Below, piece after piece: positions 18,117 to 29,074 of a stretch of DNA of 64,000 bases. The translations under genes were made by a program, and so were the position numbers. The DNA is from Cupriavidus alkaliphilus (lineage in GTDB: Bacteria; Pseudomonadota; Gammaproteobacteria; Burkholderiales; Burkholderiaceae): positions 124,001-188,000 of the forward strand of contig NZ_FMAD01000008.1 of NCBI RefSeq assembly GCF_900094595.1. Direction: 5' to 3'. Position 1 is the first letter of the stretch, and each line of letters begins with the position of its first letter. Below the pieces are notes generated by a model. The model did not search any database, was not told the origin of the DNA, and saw only the letters and a program-made list of their open reading frames with translations.

Positions 18117-18782
18117 ATGCCCCTCTATCCCATCCTCAGCGCGCTGCTCGGCTATCCCGAGCAGGAACTGCTCGACGCGCTGCCCGAGATCGACACCGCG
18201 CTGGGCGAATGGCCGCAGGCGCGCGCGCTGCTGGCGCCGGTGACCGGCCTGCTGCGCAGCGAGACGCTGATCACGCTGCAGGAAAACTATGTCGCCACCT
18301 TCGACCGCAACCCGGCGCACTCGCTGCACCTGTTCGAGCACGTGCACGGCGAAAGCCGCGACCGCGGCCAGGCCATGGTCGACCTGATCGACGAGTACCG
18401 GCGCGCGGGCTTCGAGCCCGCGGCGTCCGAGCTGCCCGACTACGTGCCGCTGTTCCTGGAGTTCCTCGGCGCGCTTGCGGGCGACAGCAACGAGGCACGC
18501 GCCGAGCAGCTGCTGGGCGAAGCCATCCACGTGCTGGCCGCGATCGGCGACCGGCTCGCGCGCAACCAGAGTCCCTACGCCGGCGTGTTCGCCGTGCTGC
18601 GCACGCTCACCGACGTGCAGCCGCAAGCGCAGCAGGAGCCGCCGGTGCGGGACATGGACGAGGCGCTGGAAACCTTCGGCCCGGGCGCCGATGGCGTGGA
18701 GCCGCTGCTGGCCCCGCACACCGGGCCGCAGGCGGTGAAGTTCTACCCGCGTGGCACGGCGCCGGTGCCGGCGCCTTGCTGA
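18117..18782 (+). CDS. narJ: Nitrate reductase assembly chaperone
   Basis: NarJ is a TorD/DmsD-like private chaperone that binds apo-NarG and allows Mo cofactor insertion before membrane attachment; it is not part of the final enzyme. The 221-residue protein is all-alpha in character, starts MPLYPILSALLGYPEQELLDALPEI and contains the family stretch YVATFDRNPAHSLHLFEHVHGESRDRGQAM split around residues 58-87. The stretch ELPDYVPLFLEFL near residue 102 is also diagnostic. The last 25 residues are variable. A CCGGAG ribosome-binding site precedes the ATG. It follows narH by 27 bp. A repeat-rich 192-bp region separates it from narI, unusual for this operon. Confidence 0.95.
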   Translation: MPLYPILSALLGYPEQELLDALPEIDTALGEWPQARALLAPVTGLLRSETLITLQENYVATFDRNPAHSLHLFEHVHGESRDRGQAMVDLIDEYRRAGFEPAASELPDYVPLFLEFLGALAGDSNEARAEQLLGEAIHVLAAIGDRLARNQSPYAGVFAVLRTLTDVQPQAQQEPPVRDMDEALETFGPGADGVEPLLAPHTGPQAVKFYPRGTAPVPAPC

Positions 18783-18811
18783 AGTGCTTACGCGAGCCGA
18801 CTGTTTGCTCC

Positions 18812-18914
18812 CCTCTCCCGCGTGCGGGAGAGGTGCGGGGGTGAGGGCGAAAGCTTCAACGAAGCGCCGGTGCTTAAACCACCCCTCACCCTACTCTCTC
18901 CCCTGAGGGGAGAG
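18812..18914. repeat. REP/BIME-like palindrome pair between narJ and narI
   Basis: Two hairpins lie in the 192-bp gap between narJ and narI. The first (18812-18833) is CCTCTCCCGC-GT-GCGGGAGAGG, and the second (18896-18914) is CTCTCCCC-TGA-GGGGAGAG. A GGTGAGGG-type motif and its complement sit between them. The first arm also occurs at 26363-26390 upstream of nirS. Such paired extragenic palindromes are dispersed in many genomes and can stabilise upstream mRNA or attenuate downstream expression. Confidence 0.7.
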
Positions 18915-18974
18915 GGGAAAACAGTAGGCATAGACGGCGCCCAGCCAGCCCAATCCTCTCAACGAGCTCACACC

Positions 18975-19658
18975 ATGGCAACCCTCCACCAATTCCTCTT
19001 CGGCATCTACCCGTACATCGCGCTTGCCATTTTCCTGTTCGGCAGCCTGGCCCGCTTCGAGCGCGAGCAATACACCTGGAAGACCGACAGCTCGCAGGTG
19101 CTGTACCGCGGCAACCTGCGCACCGGCAACATCCTGTTCCATGTCGGCATCCTGGGCCTGTTCTTCGGCCACCTGGTGGGCCTGCTGACCCCGGTGGCGG
19201 TGTGGGACGCGCTGGGCGTCTCGCACGGCTTCAAGCAGGGCGTGGCGATGGTCGCCGGCGGCGTGATGGGCACCATGTGCCTGGCCGGCCTGCTGATCCT
19301 GCTGCACCGCCGGCTGAGCAACGCACGCGTGTCCGCGGTGACCCGCACCGGCGACAAGGTGCTGCTGCTGTGGCTGCTGGTGACGCTGCTGCTGGGCCTG
19401 TCCACCATCTTCGAGTCGGCTGGCCATATGGACGGCCACATGATGGTGCAGCTGATGAACTGGGCACAGCACATCGTCACGCTGCGCGGCGACGCCGCCG
19501 GCTTTATCGCCGACGCCCCGCTGCTGTTCAAGGCGCACCTGTTCATGGGCATGACCCTGTTCGTGATCTTCCCGTTCACGCGGCTGGTGCATGTGTGGAG
19601 CGGCTTTGCCTCGCTCGGCTACCTCGGCCGCGCCTGGCAGCTGGTGCGCAGCCGCTGA
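18975..19658 (+). CDS. narI: Respiratory nitrate reductase gamma (cytochrome b) subunit
   Basis: NarI is the quinol-oxidising membrane anchor with two b hemes. The 227-residue protein has five membrane helices. The four heme-ligand histidines are in NILFHVGILGLFFGHLVG (TM2) and FKAHLFMGMTLFVIFPFTRLVHVWSG split across TM5. The N-terminus, MATLHQFLFGIYPYIALAIF, is typical of the family. The last gene of the narGHJI unit, it is set 192 bp after narJ because of inserted palindromic repeats. A peptidyl-prolyl isomerase gene follows after 27 bp. Confidence 0.96.
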   Translation: MATLHQFLFGIYPYIALAIFLFGSLARFEREQYTWKTDSSQVLYRGNLRTGNILFHVGILGLFFGHLVGLLTPVAVWDALGVSHGFKQGVAMVAGGVMGTMCLAGLLILLHRRLSNARVSAVTRTGDKVLLLWLLVTLLLGLSTIFESAGHMDGHMMVQLMNWAQHIVTLRGDAAGFIADAPLLFKAHLFMGMTLFVIFPFTRLVHVWSGFASLGYLGRAWQLVRSR

Positions 19659-19685
19659 GCGCCGCAAGCGCACAAGGAGAATCCG

Positions 19686-20438
19686 ATGCCTGTCACCGTC
19701 AACGGCGTGGAACTGCGCGACGCCGATATCGAGCGCGAACTGGACCACCATCACGACGCCGCCAACCCGGCGCGGCTGGCCACCATCTCGGCGATCCTGC
19801 GCCTGCTGATGCGGGCCGAAGCCACGCGCACCGGCCTGGACGCCGAAGCCATGGATGACGACGCGCTGGCGCAGGCGCTGCTGGCGCGCGAGGCCGCCAC
19901 GCCCGAAGCCGACGAAGCCAGCTGCCGCCGCCACTACGACAGCCACCCCGAGCGCTTCCGCGAAGGCGAATGGGTGGAGGCCGACCATATCCTGTTCCAG
20001 ATCACGCCGCGGGTGCCGCTGGACGCGCTGCGCGAGGTCGCGGCGCAGACGCTGGCGCTGGTGCGCGGCGATCCCTCGAGCTTTGCTCATCATGCCAGCG
20101 CGCTGTCCAACTGCCCCAGCGGCGCCAACGGCGGCCGGCTGGGCCGCGTGTTCCGCGGCGAAACCGCGCCGGAGTTCGAGCGCGCACTGTTCGCGGCGCA
20201 GCAGGACGGCGTGCTGCCGCAGTTGCTTGAAACCCGTTATGGCCTGCATATCGTGCGCATCCTCGAGCGTTGCCCGGGCACGCGCCTGCCGTTCGAGGCG
20301 GTGCGCGGCGAGATCGCGCGCGCCCTCGGCGCCGCGGCGCGTGACCGCGCCTGGAAGCAGTACGCCAGCCTGCTGATCGGCCGCGCGCGCATCGAAGGCA
20401 TCGAGCTCGAGGGCGCCGACAGCCCGCTGGTGCAATAG
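19686..20438 (+). CDS. PpiC/parvulin-type peptidyl-prolyl cis-trans isomerase (NifM-like)
   Basis: The 250-residue protein has an N-terminal alpha-helical region (residues 1-95) and a parvulin domain from about residue 98 to 200, with the stretches [38 protein letters not shown] and [13 protein letters not shown]. This resembles the NifM/PrsA/SurA group. No signal peptide is seen, so it should act in the cytoplasm, where NarGH is matured. Its position 27 bp after narI is shared by many beta- and gamma-proteobacterial nar operons. A role in folding of nitrate reductase is a reasonable inference, not shown by sequence. AAGGAGAATCCG precedes the ATG. Confidence 0.85.
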   Translation: MPVTVNGVELRDADIERELDHHHDAANPARLATISAILRLLMRAEATRTGLDAEAMDDDALAQALLAREAATPEADEASCRRHYDSHPERFREGEWVEADHILFQITPRVPLDALREVAAQTLALVRGDPSSFAHHASALSNCPSGANGGRLGRVFRGETAPEFERALFAAQQDGVLPQLLETRYGLHIVRILERCPGTRLPFEAVRGEIARALGAAARDRAWKQYASLLIGRARIEGIELEGADSPLVQ

Positions 20439-20453
20439 CGAGCGGAGGCGACC

Positions 20454-21170
20454 GTGCATCACATCGAACATCTGCTCAAGGGTTTCGAACGCTTCCAGCA
20501 ACGCTATTTCGACGACGAGCCCGGGCTGTTCGACAGCCTGCGCACCGGCCAGCGTCCGCCGACGCTGCTGATCGGCTGCTGCGACTCGCGCGTCGACCCC
20601 GGCCTGCTGCTCGGCTGCGATCCGGGCGAGCTGTTTACCGTGCGCAATATCGGCAACCTGGTGCCCCCTTGCACCGGCCGCCACGAGGGCAGCCTGCACG
20701 GCGTGTCCGCGGCGATCCAGTTCGCGGTGCAGCAGCTGCGCGTGGCCCGCATCATCGTGATGGGCCATGGCGGCTGCGGCGGCATCCGCGCGCTGCTGGC
20801 GCAGCCGGCCGACGCCGGCGACCATGCGCCCGACGAGGGCGAGGATCCGGACTACCTCGGCGCGTGGGTCCGCATCGCCGCGCCGGCGCGGCGGCAGGTG
20901 GAGGAAACCCTGGGCGGGGCCAGCGCCGCGCAGCGCCAGCGCGCCTGCGAGCAGGCGGCGATCCTGGTGTCGCTGCGCAACCTGCAGACCTTCCCGTTCG
21001 TGCGGCGCGCCCTGGAAGCCGGCGCGCTGACGCTGCACGGCTGGTATTTCGATCTCCAGGCCGGCGCGCTGCTGGCCTATTCGCAGCGCGCCGATGCCTT
21101 CCTGCCGCTGGTATGTCCTTTGCCAGCCAGCGCCGCACCCGCCGCACCAACCGAATCCGTCACAACATGA
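20454..21170 (+). CDS. Beta-class carbonic anhydrase
   Basis: The protein has 238 residues with a GTG start preceded by GCGGAGGCG. Zinc ligands typical of the beta class are present: Cys43 in CCDSRVDP with its Asp44-Arg46 dyad, and His105 with Cys108 in MGHGGCGG. The chain continues with the normal [20 protein letters not shown] region (residues 163-182) and the [15 protein letters not shown]-terminal strand. The enzyme interconverts CO2 and bicarbonate in the cytoplasm. It lies in the nar operon and overlaps mobB by 4 bp (ATGA). A link to local pH or CO2 supply during denitrification is an inference. Confidence 0.92.
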   Translation: MHHIEHLLKGFERFQQRYFDDEPGLFDSLRTGQRPPTLLIGCCDSRVDPGLLLGCDPGELFTVRNIGNLVPPCTGRHEGSLHGVSAAIQFAVQQLRVARIIVMGHGGCGGIRALLAQPADAGDHAPDEGEDPDYLGAWVRIAAPARRQVEETLGGASAAQRQRACEQAAILVSLRNLQTFPFVRRALEAGALTLHGWYFDLQAGALLAYSQRADAFLPLVCPLPASAAPAAPTESVTT

Positions 21171-21724
21171 CTCCCTTTATCTTCGGCATCGCCGGCACCT
21201 CGGGCAGCGGCAAGACCACGCTGATTACCGCGCTGCTGCCGTGGTTTCGCACCCACGGCCTGACCGTCAACGTGATCAAGCACAGCCATCATCCGCTGGA
21301 ACTCGAGCCCCCCGGCAAGGACAGCGCGCGCTTTCGCGCAGCCGGTGCCACGGAAGTAATGGTGGCCTCGCCCTATCGCTACGCCATCGTGCGCGAGCTG
21401 GCCAATGAAGCCGAGCCGACGCTTGCCGAGCAGGTGGCGCGGCTGCGGCCCGCGGACATCACGCTGGTCGAAGGCTTCCGCAGCGAGGATATTCCGCGCA
21501 TCGAGGTGTATCGCCCAGCGCATGGACGTGCACCCTACTATCCCTGCGATCCTTCGATCGTTGCGGTGGCTACCGATGCGCGGCTCGACACCTTGCTGCC
21601 CTGCCTGCCGCTGGACCATACCGCGCAAGTGGGGCGGTTCATCCTCGCCCTGCGCGACCGCACCCAGGCGGATCCGCTCGACCCTGGCGCTTTCCTCAAA
21701 GCGATGGAGATGATCGCCATCTGA
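21167..21724 (+). CDS. mobB: Molybdopterin-guanine dinucleotide biosynthesis adapter MobB
   Basis: The 185-residue protein is a P-loop GTPase with Walker [11 protein letters not shown] at residues 10-19 and the family stretches [29 protein letters not shown] and [20 protein letters not shown]. MobB assists MobA in forming the bis-MGD form of the molybdenum cofactor needed by NarG. Its ATG overlaps the stop codon of the carbonic anhydrase gene, so translation is probably coupled. Presence at the end of the nar operon fits cofactor supply for nitrate reductase. Confidence 0.93.
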   Translation: MTPFIFGIAGTSGSGKTTLITALLPWFRTHGLTVNVIKHSHHPLELEPPGKDSARFRAAGATEVMVASPYRYAIVRELANEAEPTLAEQVARLRPADITLVEGFRSEDIPRIEVYRPAHGRAPYYPCDPSIVAVATDARLDTLLPCLPLDHTAQVGRFILALRDRTQADPLDPGAFLKAMEMIAI

Positions 21725-21927
21725 GGGCGTTTCCCGGCGGCATGTGCCGGATGCCGCGCCTGAATTTTCACCGCCGCGCCCACGCCAGTGCCCGCCCCGC
21801 CACCCGACTCGACAATTTCCGCACGCCGCCTATCTTTAGGGTGCCAGTACCGTCGCCGTGGGTGCTGCCGCCTGCCCCGGCGCGGCAAGCGGCAGCACCG
21901 ATTCGCGGGGACACAAGCCAACAGCGA

Positions 21928-24810
21928 ATGAACGAGGACTCGCCCCCGCGGCAGAACTACGAGGATGCCTTGCTCGGCATCGTGGGGGAGATGTCTACCG
22001 CTATGCGGCCGCAGGCCGAATCCGGTGCGCCGGCCGCCCCCTCGATGGACAGCGCGCTCGAAGCGGAACTGGGCTTCGACAGCCTGACGCGCGCCGAACT
22101 GCTGACCCGCATCGAGCAGCGTTTCAGCGTCAGCTTGCCGGAGCAGGTACTGGTTCAGGCGGATACGCCGCGCGCGCTGCTGCGCGCCGTGCTGGCCGCC
22201 AGGGACCTGCCGCCCGGCGCAGAGGAGGGGCCCGCACTGCCGGCCAGCCCGGCATCGGCGGAGTCCGCGGCGCAGGCGCCGGAAGGCGCCGCCACGGTGA
22301 CCGAGGTGCTGCGCTGGCACCTGCACCGCCACCCCGACCATGCTCACATCATCCTGCATGGCGGCGAAGGCGCGGATACGCCGATCACCTTTGCGCAACT
22401 GCACCGGCACGCCTGTAGCGTTGCCGCCGGCCTGGCCGCGCGTGGCGTGCGCGCCGGTACGACCGTGGCGCTGATGCTGCCGACCAGCGCCGAGTACTTC
22501 TACTGCTTTACCGGCGTCCTGATGGCAAGCGGGATTCCCGTGCCGCTCTACCCGCCGGCGCGGCTGGCGCAGATCGGCGATCACCTGCAACGCCACGCCG
22601 GCATCCTCGCCAATGCGCAGGCTCCCATCCTGATCACGGTGGCCGAAGCCCGGCCTCTGGCCACCCTGCTCAAGGCCAGCACCGGCACACTGCAAAGCGT
22701 GCTGACGCCTCAAGAGGTCGAGGACACCGCCGCCGCGCCGGTCCATGCAATGCCGGGCGCGCATGACATCGCGCTGCTGCAGTACACCTCCGGCAGCACC
22801 GGCTCGCCCAAGGGTGTGGTGCTGACGCATGCCAACCTGCTGGCCAATCTGCGCGCCATGGGCCTGGCGCTGTCGGTCGACTCGCGCGACGTCTTTGTCA
22901 GCTGGCTGCCCCTGTATCACGATATGGGCCTGATCGGCGCCTGGCTGGGCAGCCTGTACTACGCTTTCCCGTTGGTGGTGATGTCGCCGCTCACGTTCCT
23001 GGCACGGCCCGAGCGCTGGCTTTGGGCGATCCACAAGTACCGGGGCACGCTGTCGGGCGGGCCCAATTTCGCATATGAACTGTGCCTGCACAGGCTGGCA
23101 CACGCGGACCTGGCGGGGCTGGACCTGTCGAGCTGGCGTTTCGCCTTCAACGGCGCCGAGCCCGTGAGCCTGCAGACCATGCGCAAGTTCGCAGCGCGCT
23201 TTGCCCCGCACGGCCTGCGCGCAGAGGCGGCGGCGCCGGTCTACGGGCTGGCGGAGGCATCGGTGGGCCTGACGTTCCCGCCGCCGGGACGCGCCTTGAC
23301 TGCCGACCGCATCGACCGCGCCGCATTCGTACACACATCGCGCGCCATTCCCGCCGCGGCGGACCGGCAGGACGTGGCAGCCGAACGCGATGTGCTGGAG
23401 ATCCCTTCGTGCGGCCGGCCACTGCCCGGCCACGATATCCGCATCGTCGACGCCAGCGGCTGCGAACTGCCCGAGCGGCGGGAGGGCCTGCTGCAGTTCC
23501 GCGGGCCCTCGGCCACCAGCGGCTATTTCCGCAACCCGGTGCAGACGCGCAAGCTCTTCGACCATGGCTGGCTCAACACCGGCGACTATGGCTATATCGC
23601 CGACGGCGAGCTCTACGTCACCGGGCGCGCCAAGGAAACCATCGTTCGCGGCGGCCGCAATCTCTATCCCTACGAAGTGGAGCAGGCCATCGGCGCCATT
23701 CCCGGGATCCGCAAGGGCTGCGTCGCGGTGTTCGGCAGCCCCGATCCGGACAGCGGCACCGAGCATATCGTCGTGATGGCGGAAACCTCGGCAACGGACC
23801 AGGCCGCGCGCAGCGCGCTGCAACGGCAGGCGCTGAAGACCGCGCTCGATATACTCGGCATGCCGCCTGACCATGTCGTGCTGGTGCCGCCACACACCAT
23901 CCTGAAGACGTCGAGCGGCAAGATCCGGCGCGCCGCTTGCCGCGAGCGGTTCGAGCATGGCGGCACCGGCCATGGCCAAGCCGCACCGTGGCTGCAGATC
24001 GCGCGCTTCGGCTGGCAGGCGCTGCTGCCGCAGCTGCGGCGCGGCCGGCATGCCGCTGCCGGCCTGTCTTATTCGCTGTATGCGTGGCTGTTGTTCGCCG
24101 CGATGGCGCCCGTGACGTGCCTGGCATCGGTGGCAATGCACCGGCCAGCCATGGGATGGGCGCTCAGCCACCACGCCGCCCGGCTGCTGCTGCGGCTGGC
24201 CGCGGTGCCATGGTTCGTGCAGGGGCTGGAGCACCTGCCGCGCCATCGCGCCTGCGTGCTGGTATCGAACCATGCCAGCTACCTGGACGGCATCGTGCTG
24301 GTTGCCGCACTCCCGCTGCCGGTGTGTGTCGTGGCCAAGCGCGAGCTGCAAACGCAACGCATCCCGGCCGCCTACCTGTCCAGCATCGGGGCCGACTTTA
24401 TCGACCGCTTCGACAACGTGCGTGAATCCGAGGCCATCGAGCGGCTGGTCGCGGCGGTGGGCGCCGGGCGCTCGGTGCTGCTGTTCCCGGAAGGCACCTT
24501 TGGTCGCGAGTCCGGGCTGCAACGTTTCCGCTCGGGCGCCTTCGTCGCCGCCGCCCGTGCCGGCGCCCCGGTGGTTCCCGTTGCGCTGCGGGGCACCCGC
24601 TCGGTGCTGCGCGACGGCCAGTGGCTGCCGCGCCGGGGACCGGTCAGCGTCGTCATCGGCCGGCCCCTGCCGCCTGACGGGCACGACTGGTCGGCCGCAA
24701 TGCGGCTGCGCAATGCGGCCCGCGCTGAAATCCTGCACTACTGCGGCGAACCCGACGCGCTGCGCGTGAAGGCGCAGTTCGCGCGGCGCCTCGCGCGGCC
24801 GCTGCCATGA
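21928..24810 (+). CDS. Acyl-carrier / fatty-acyl-AMP ligase / PlsC acyltransferase fusion
   Basis: This protein of 960 residues appears to join three activities. Residues 1-85 resemble an acyl carrier domain with the 4'-phosphopantetheine serine in LGFDSLTRAELL. Residues about 110-640 are an AMP-forming ligase of the FAAL/long-chain acyl-CoA synthetase group, with YTSGSTGSPKGVVLTH (P-loop), SWLPLYHDMGLIG, YGLAEASVGL, HGWLNTGDYGYIADGELYVTGRAKE split in order, and the C-terminal lysine in TSSGKIRRAACRERF. Two hydrophobic segments (about residues 715-750) precede a PlsC acyltransferase with NHASYLDG and FPEGTFGRESG. It likely activates a fatty acid, loads it on its own carrier and transfers it to a lipid acceptor. 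A longer frame is open to 21742. The order is opposite to E. coli Aas. Confidence 0.85.
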   Translation: MNEDSPPRQNYEDALLGIVGEMSTAMRPQAESGAPAAPSMDSALEAELGFDSLTRAELLTRIEQRFSVSLPEQVLVQADTPRALLRAVLAARDLPPGAEEGPALPASPASAESAAQAPEGAATVTEVLRWHLHRHPDHAHIILHGGEGADTPITFAQLHRHACSVAAGLAARGVRAGTTVALMLPTSAEYFYCFTGVLMASGIPVPLYPPARLAQIGDHLQRHAGILANAQAPILITVAEARPLATLLKASTGTLQSVLTPQEVEDTAAAPVHAMPGAHDIALLQYTSGSTGSPKGVVLTHANLLANLRAMGLALSVDSRDVFVSWLPLYHDMGLIGAWLGSLYYAFPLVVMSPLTFLARPERWLWAIHKYRGTLSGGPNFAYELCLHRLAHADLAGLDLSSWRFAFNGAEPVSLQTMRKFAARFAPHGLRAEAAAPVYGLAEASVGLTFPPPGRALTADRIDRAAFVHTSRAIPAAADRQDVAAERDVLEIPSCGRPLPGHDIRIVDASGCELPERREGLLQFRGPSATSGYFRNPVQTRKLFDHGWLNTGDYGYIADGELYVTGRAKETIVRGGRNLYPYEVEQAIGAIPGIRKGCVAVFGSPDPDSGTEHIVVMAETSATDQAARSALQRQALKTALDILGMPPDHVVLVPPHTILKTSSGKIRRAACRERFEHGGTGHGQAAPWLQIARFGWQALLPQLRRGRHAAAGLSYSLYAWLLFAAMAPVTCLASVAMHRPAMGWALSHHAARLLLRLAAVPWFVQGLEHLPRHRACVLVSNHASYLDGIVLVAALPLPVCVVAKRELQTQRIPAAYLSSIGADFIDRFDNVRESEAIERLVAAVGAGRSVLLFPEGTFGRESGLQRFRSGAFVAAARAGAPVVPVALRGTRSVLRDGQWLPRRGPVSVVIGRPLPPDGHDWSAAMRLRNAARAEILHYCGEPDALRVKAQFARRLARPLP

Positions 24811-24885
24811 TCCCCGCCGGCCGGACCCGGCGCCCGCCGCCGGCCATCCCACCCGCCGTCTCACTCGCCGTCTCACCATAAGGCA

Positions 24886-25902
24886 ATGGAGACCTTTGCC
24901 ACCGCCCCGATGTGGGCTGGATTTTTCGTCCTGGTGCTGGGCACGCTGCTGGTGGACATATTTGTGCTTGGCGGGCGGCGCGCGCACCGGGTCTCCTCGC
25001 GCGAGGCGCTGGGATGGACCCTGACCTGGATGACGCTGGCCACGCTGTTCGGCCTGGCGCTGTGGTGGGTGGTGGCCGAGGACGCCGGGCACGACGCGGC
25101 CTATCGCAAGGTGCTGGAGTTCTACACCGGCTACCTGATCGAGCTGTCGCTGTCGGTCGACAACATGTTCGTGTTTGCGATGATCTTCAGCTATTTCGCC
25201 GTGCCGCCGGAACTGCAGCGCCGCGTGCTGCTGCTTGGCGTGCTTGGCGCCATCCTGATGCGCGCCGCCATGATCCTGGTGGGGGTATGGCTGATCAGCC
25301 AGTTCGCCTGGATCCTCTATGTGTTCGGCGCGTTCCTCGTCATCACCGGCATCAAGATGCTGTTTATTTCCAGGCACGCGCCCGACCTCTCGCGCAATCC
25401 CATCGTGCGCTTCCTGTGCGCGCATATGCGGATCACCTCGTCGTACCACGGCGAACGCTTCTTCGTGCGCATCGACGGGCTGCGTCATGCCACCCCGATG
25501 TTCGTGGTGGTGCTGATGGTCGAGGCTACCGACCTGGTGTTCGCGGTCGACAGCATCCCGGCGATCTTCGCCGTGACCACCGATCCGTTCATTGTCTTCA
25601 CTTCCAACATCTTCGCGATCATGGGCCTGCGGGCCCTGTATTTCCTGCTCGCCAACCTGGCGGCGCATTTCCAGTACCTGAAGTACGGACTCGCCATCGT
25701 GCTCGCCTTTATCGGCGCCAAGATGCTGGTCGAGCCGTGGTTCCACGTACCGGTGCACTGGTCGCTGTGCGCGGTCGCGATGACGCTGTTCGTCTCCGTC
25801 CTGCTCAGCCAGGCCAGGACCAGGCGAGCCGCCGCAGCGGGCGATCAGCCGGGCCGCAGCGGCGCACCGCGCGGTCGCGGGGCCGGGAACCGGCGCACAT
25901 GA
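24886..25902 (+). CDS. TerC-family integral membrane protein
   Basis: The protein has 338 residues and about nine membrane helices. It matches the TerC/Alx family, which is tied to tellurite resistance or manganese and calcium efflux. Conserved motifs visible are EFYTGYLIELSLSVDNMFVFAMIF (an Asn-Met-Phe core preceded by Ser-Val-Asp) in the first half and LMVEATDLVFAVDSIPAIFAVTTDPFIVFTSNIFAIMGLRALYF in the second, where paired acidic residues in the membrane probably bind metal. The C-terminal tail (from about residue 305) is Arg/Gly-rich and variable. It lies between the fusion gene and a universal stress protein gene, the latter 10 bp downstream. The link to denitrification is unknown. Confidence 0.88.
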   Translation: METFATAPMWAGFFVLVLGTLLVDIFVLGGRRAHRVSSREALGWTLTWMTLATLFGLALWWVVAEDAGHDAAYRKVLEFYTGYLIELSLSVDNMFVFAMIFSYFAVPPELQRRVLLLGVLGAILMRAAMILVGVWLISQFAWILYVFGAFLVITGIKMLFISRHAPDLSRNPIVRFLCAHMRITSSYHGERFFVRIDGLRHATPMFVVVLMVEATDLVFAVDSIPAIFAVTTDPFIVFTSNIFAIMGLRALYFLLANLAAHFQYLKYGLAIVLAFIGAKMLVEPWFHVPVHWSLCAVAMTLFVSVLLSQARTRRAAAAGDQPGRSGAPRGRGAGNRRT

Positions 25903-25912
25903 GGAGCAAGCC

Positions 25913-28308
<2,396 letters not shown>

Positions 28309-28382
28309 GGCCGCGCCCTCGCTGCGCCGCGGCGCAGCGAGGGCCGTCATCGTCCCCACGCACTTTGCACGGAGATTGAATC

Positions 28383-28706
28383 ATGCGAACCCAACACGCG
28401 CTGACAGCGCTGGCGGCAGCGTTCGGCTGCCTGCTGGCGCTCGGCGCCGCCATGCCGGCACACGCCAGCCAGGCCCTGGCATCGAGCAAGGCCTGCCTGG
28501 CGTGCCACAGCCTCGACAAGAAAATGGTCGGGCCAGCCTTCCAGGACATCAAGGGCAAGTACACCGGCCGCAAGGACGGGCAGGCGCAGATGGTCCAGTC
28601 CATCCTGAAAGGCAGCAGCGGCCGCTGGGGCCCGGTGCCGATGCCGGCCAACGCCGTCAGCCAGGCCGACGCCAACACGCTGGCCAAATGGATCCTGTCC
28701 CTCTGA
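28383..28706 (+). CDS. nirM: Cytochrome c-551-type electron donor
   Basis: The 107-residue precursor has a signal peptide ending AHA (about residue 28), the heme site Cys38-Leu-Ala-Cys41-His42 and the axial methionine in WGPVPMPAN (Met87). This matches the small c-551 class that donates electrons to NirS. It is preceded by CACGGAGATTG. Its 3' end overlaps nirC by 19 bp in a different frame, so translation is likely coupled. I call it nirM because of the c-551 pattern. NirC-like proteins can look similar. Confidence 0.85.
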   Translation: MRTQHALTALAAAFGCLLALGAAMPAHASQALASSKACLACHSLDKKMVGPAFQDIKGKYTGRKDGQAQMVQSILKGSSGRWGPVPMPANAVSQADANTLAKWILSL

Positions 28707-29074
28707 ACCGCACCGCGTGGCGCCGCGCCGCTGCTGCCGCGCTGGTCGCCACGCTGTTCGCCACGCCGGGCGCACGCGCGCTGGCCACCGTCGATCCGCC
28801 CGCGCCGGCGCGGCAGGCACAACTGGCGCACTGGCTGCGCGATGACTGCGGCGCCTGCCACGGCATGACCCTACGCGGCGGACTGGGCCCGCCGCTGACG
28901 CCGGCGGGCCTGGCCGGCAAGCCGCCTGACGGCCTGGTCGCCACCGTGCTGTACGGCCGGCCCGGCACGGCGATGCCGCCCTGGAAACCATTCATGACGC
29001 AGGATGAAGCCCGATGGCTGATCGATCGACTGCAGGCCGGCCAGCCGCCGGCCGTCTTGCCGCCAGGCAACTGA
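28688..29074 (+). CDS. nirC: c-type cytochrome NirC (c55x)
   Basis: The ATG at 28688 lies inside the end of nirM. The protein has 128 residues: an Arg/Ala-rich signal segment, a heme site Cys54-Gly-Ala-Cys57-His58 in DDCGACHGMTLRGG, and GTAMPPWKPFMTQDEARWL that would carry the distal Met. Cytochrome c55x (NirC) serves in maturation or electron supply to cd1 enzyme. The stop codon TGA overlaps the nirF start (TGATG). Start choice is determined by the signal sequence and overlap. Confidence 0.83.
   Translation: MDPVPLNRTAWRRAAAAALVATLFATPGARALATVDPPAPARQAQLAHWLRDDCGACHGMTLRGGLGPPLTPAGLAGKPPDGLVATVLYGRPGTAMPPWKPFMTQDEARWLIDRLQAGQPPAVLPPGN

Noticed and set aside
29014..29073. Longer N-terminus for NirF from ATG 29014
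   Set aside because: It would overlap nirC by 60 bp and put an Arg/Ala-rich segment before the lipoprotein signal; the TGATG junction at 29074 is a better start.
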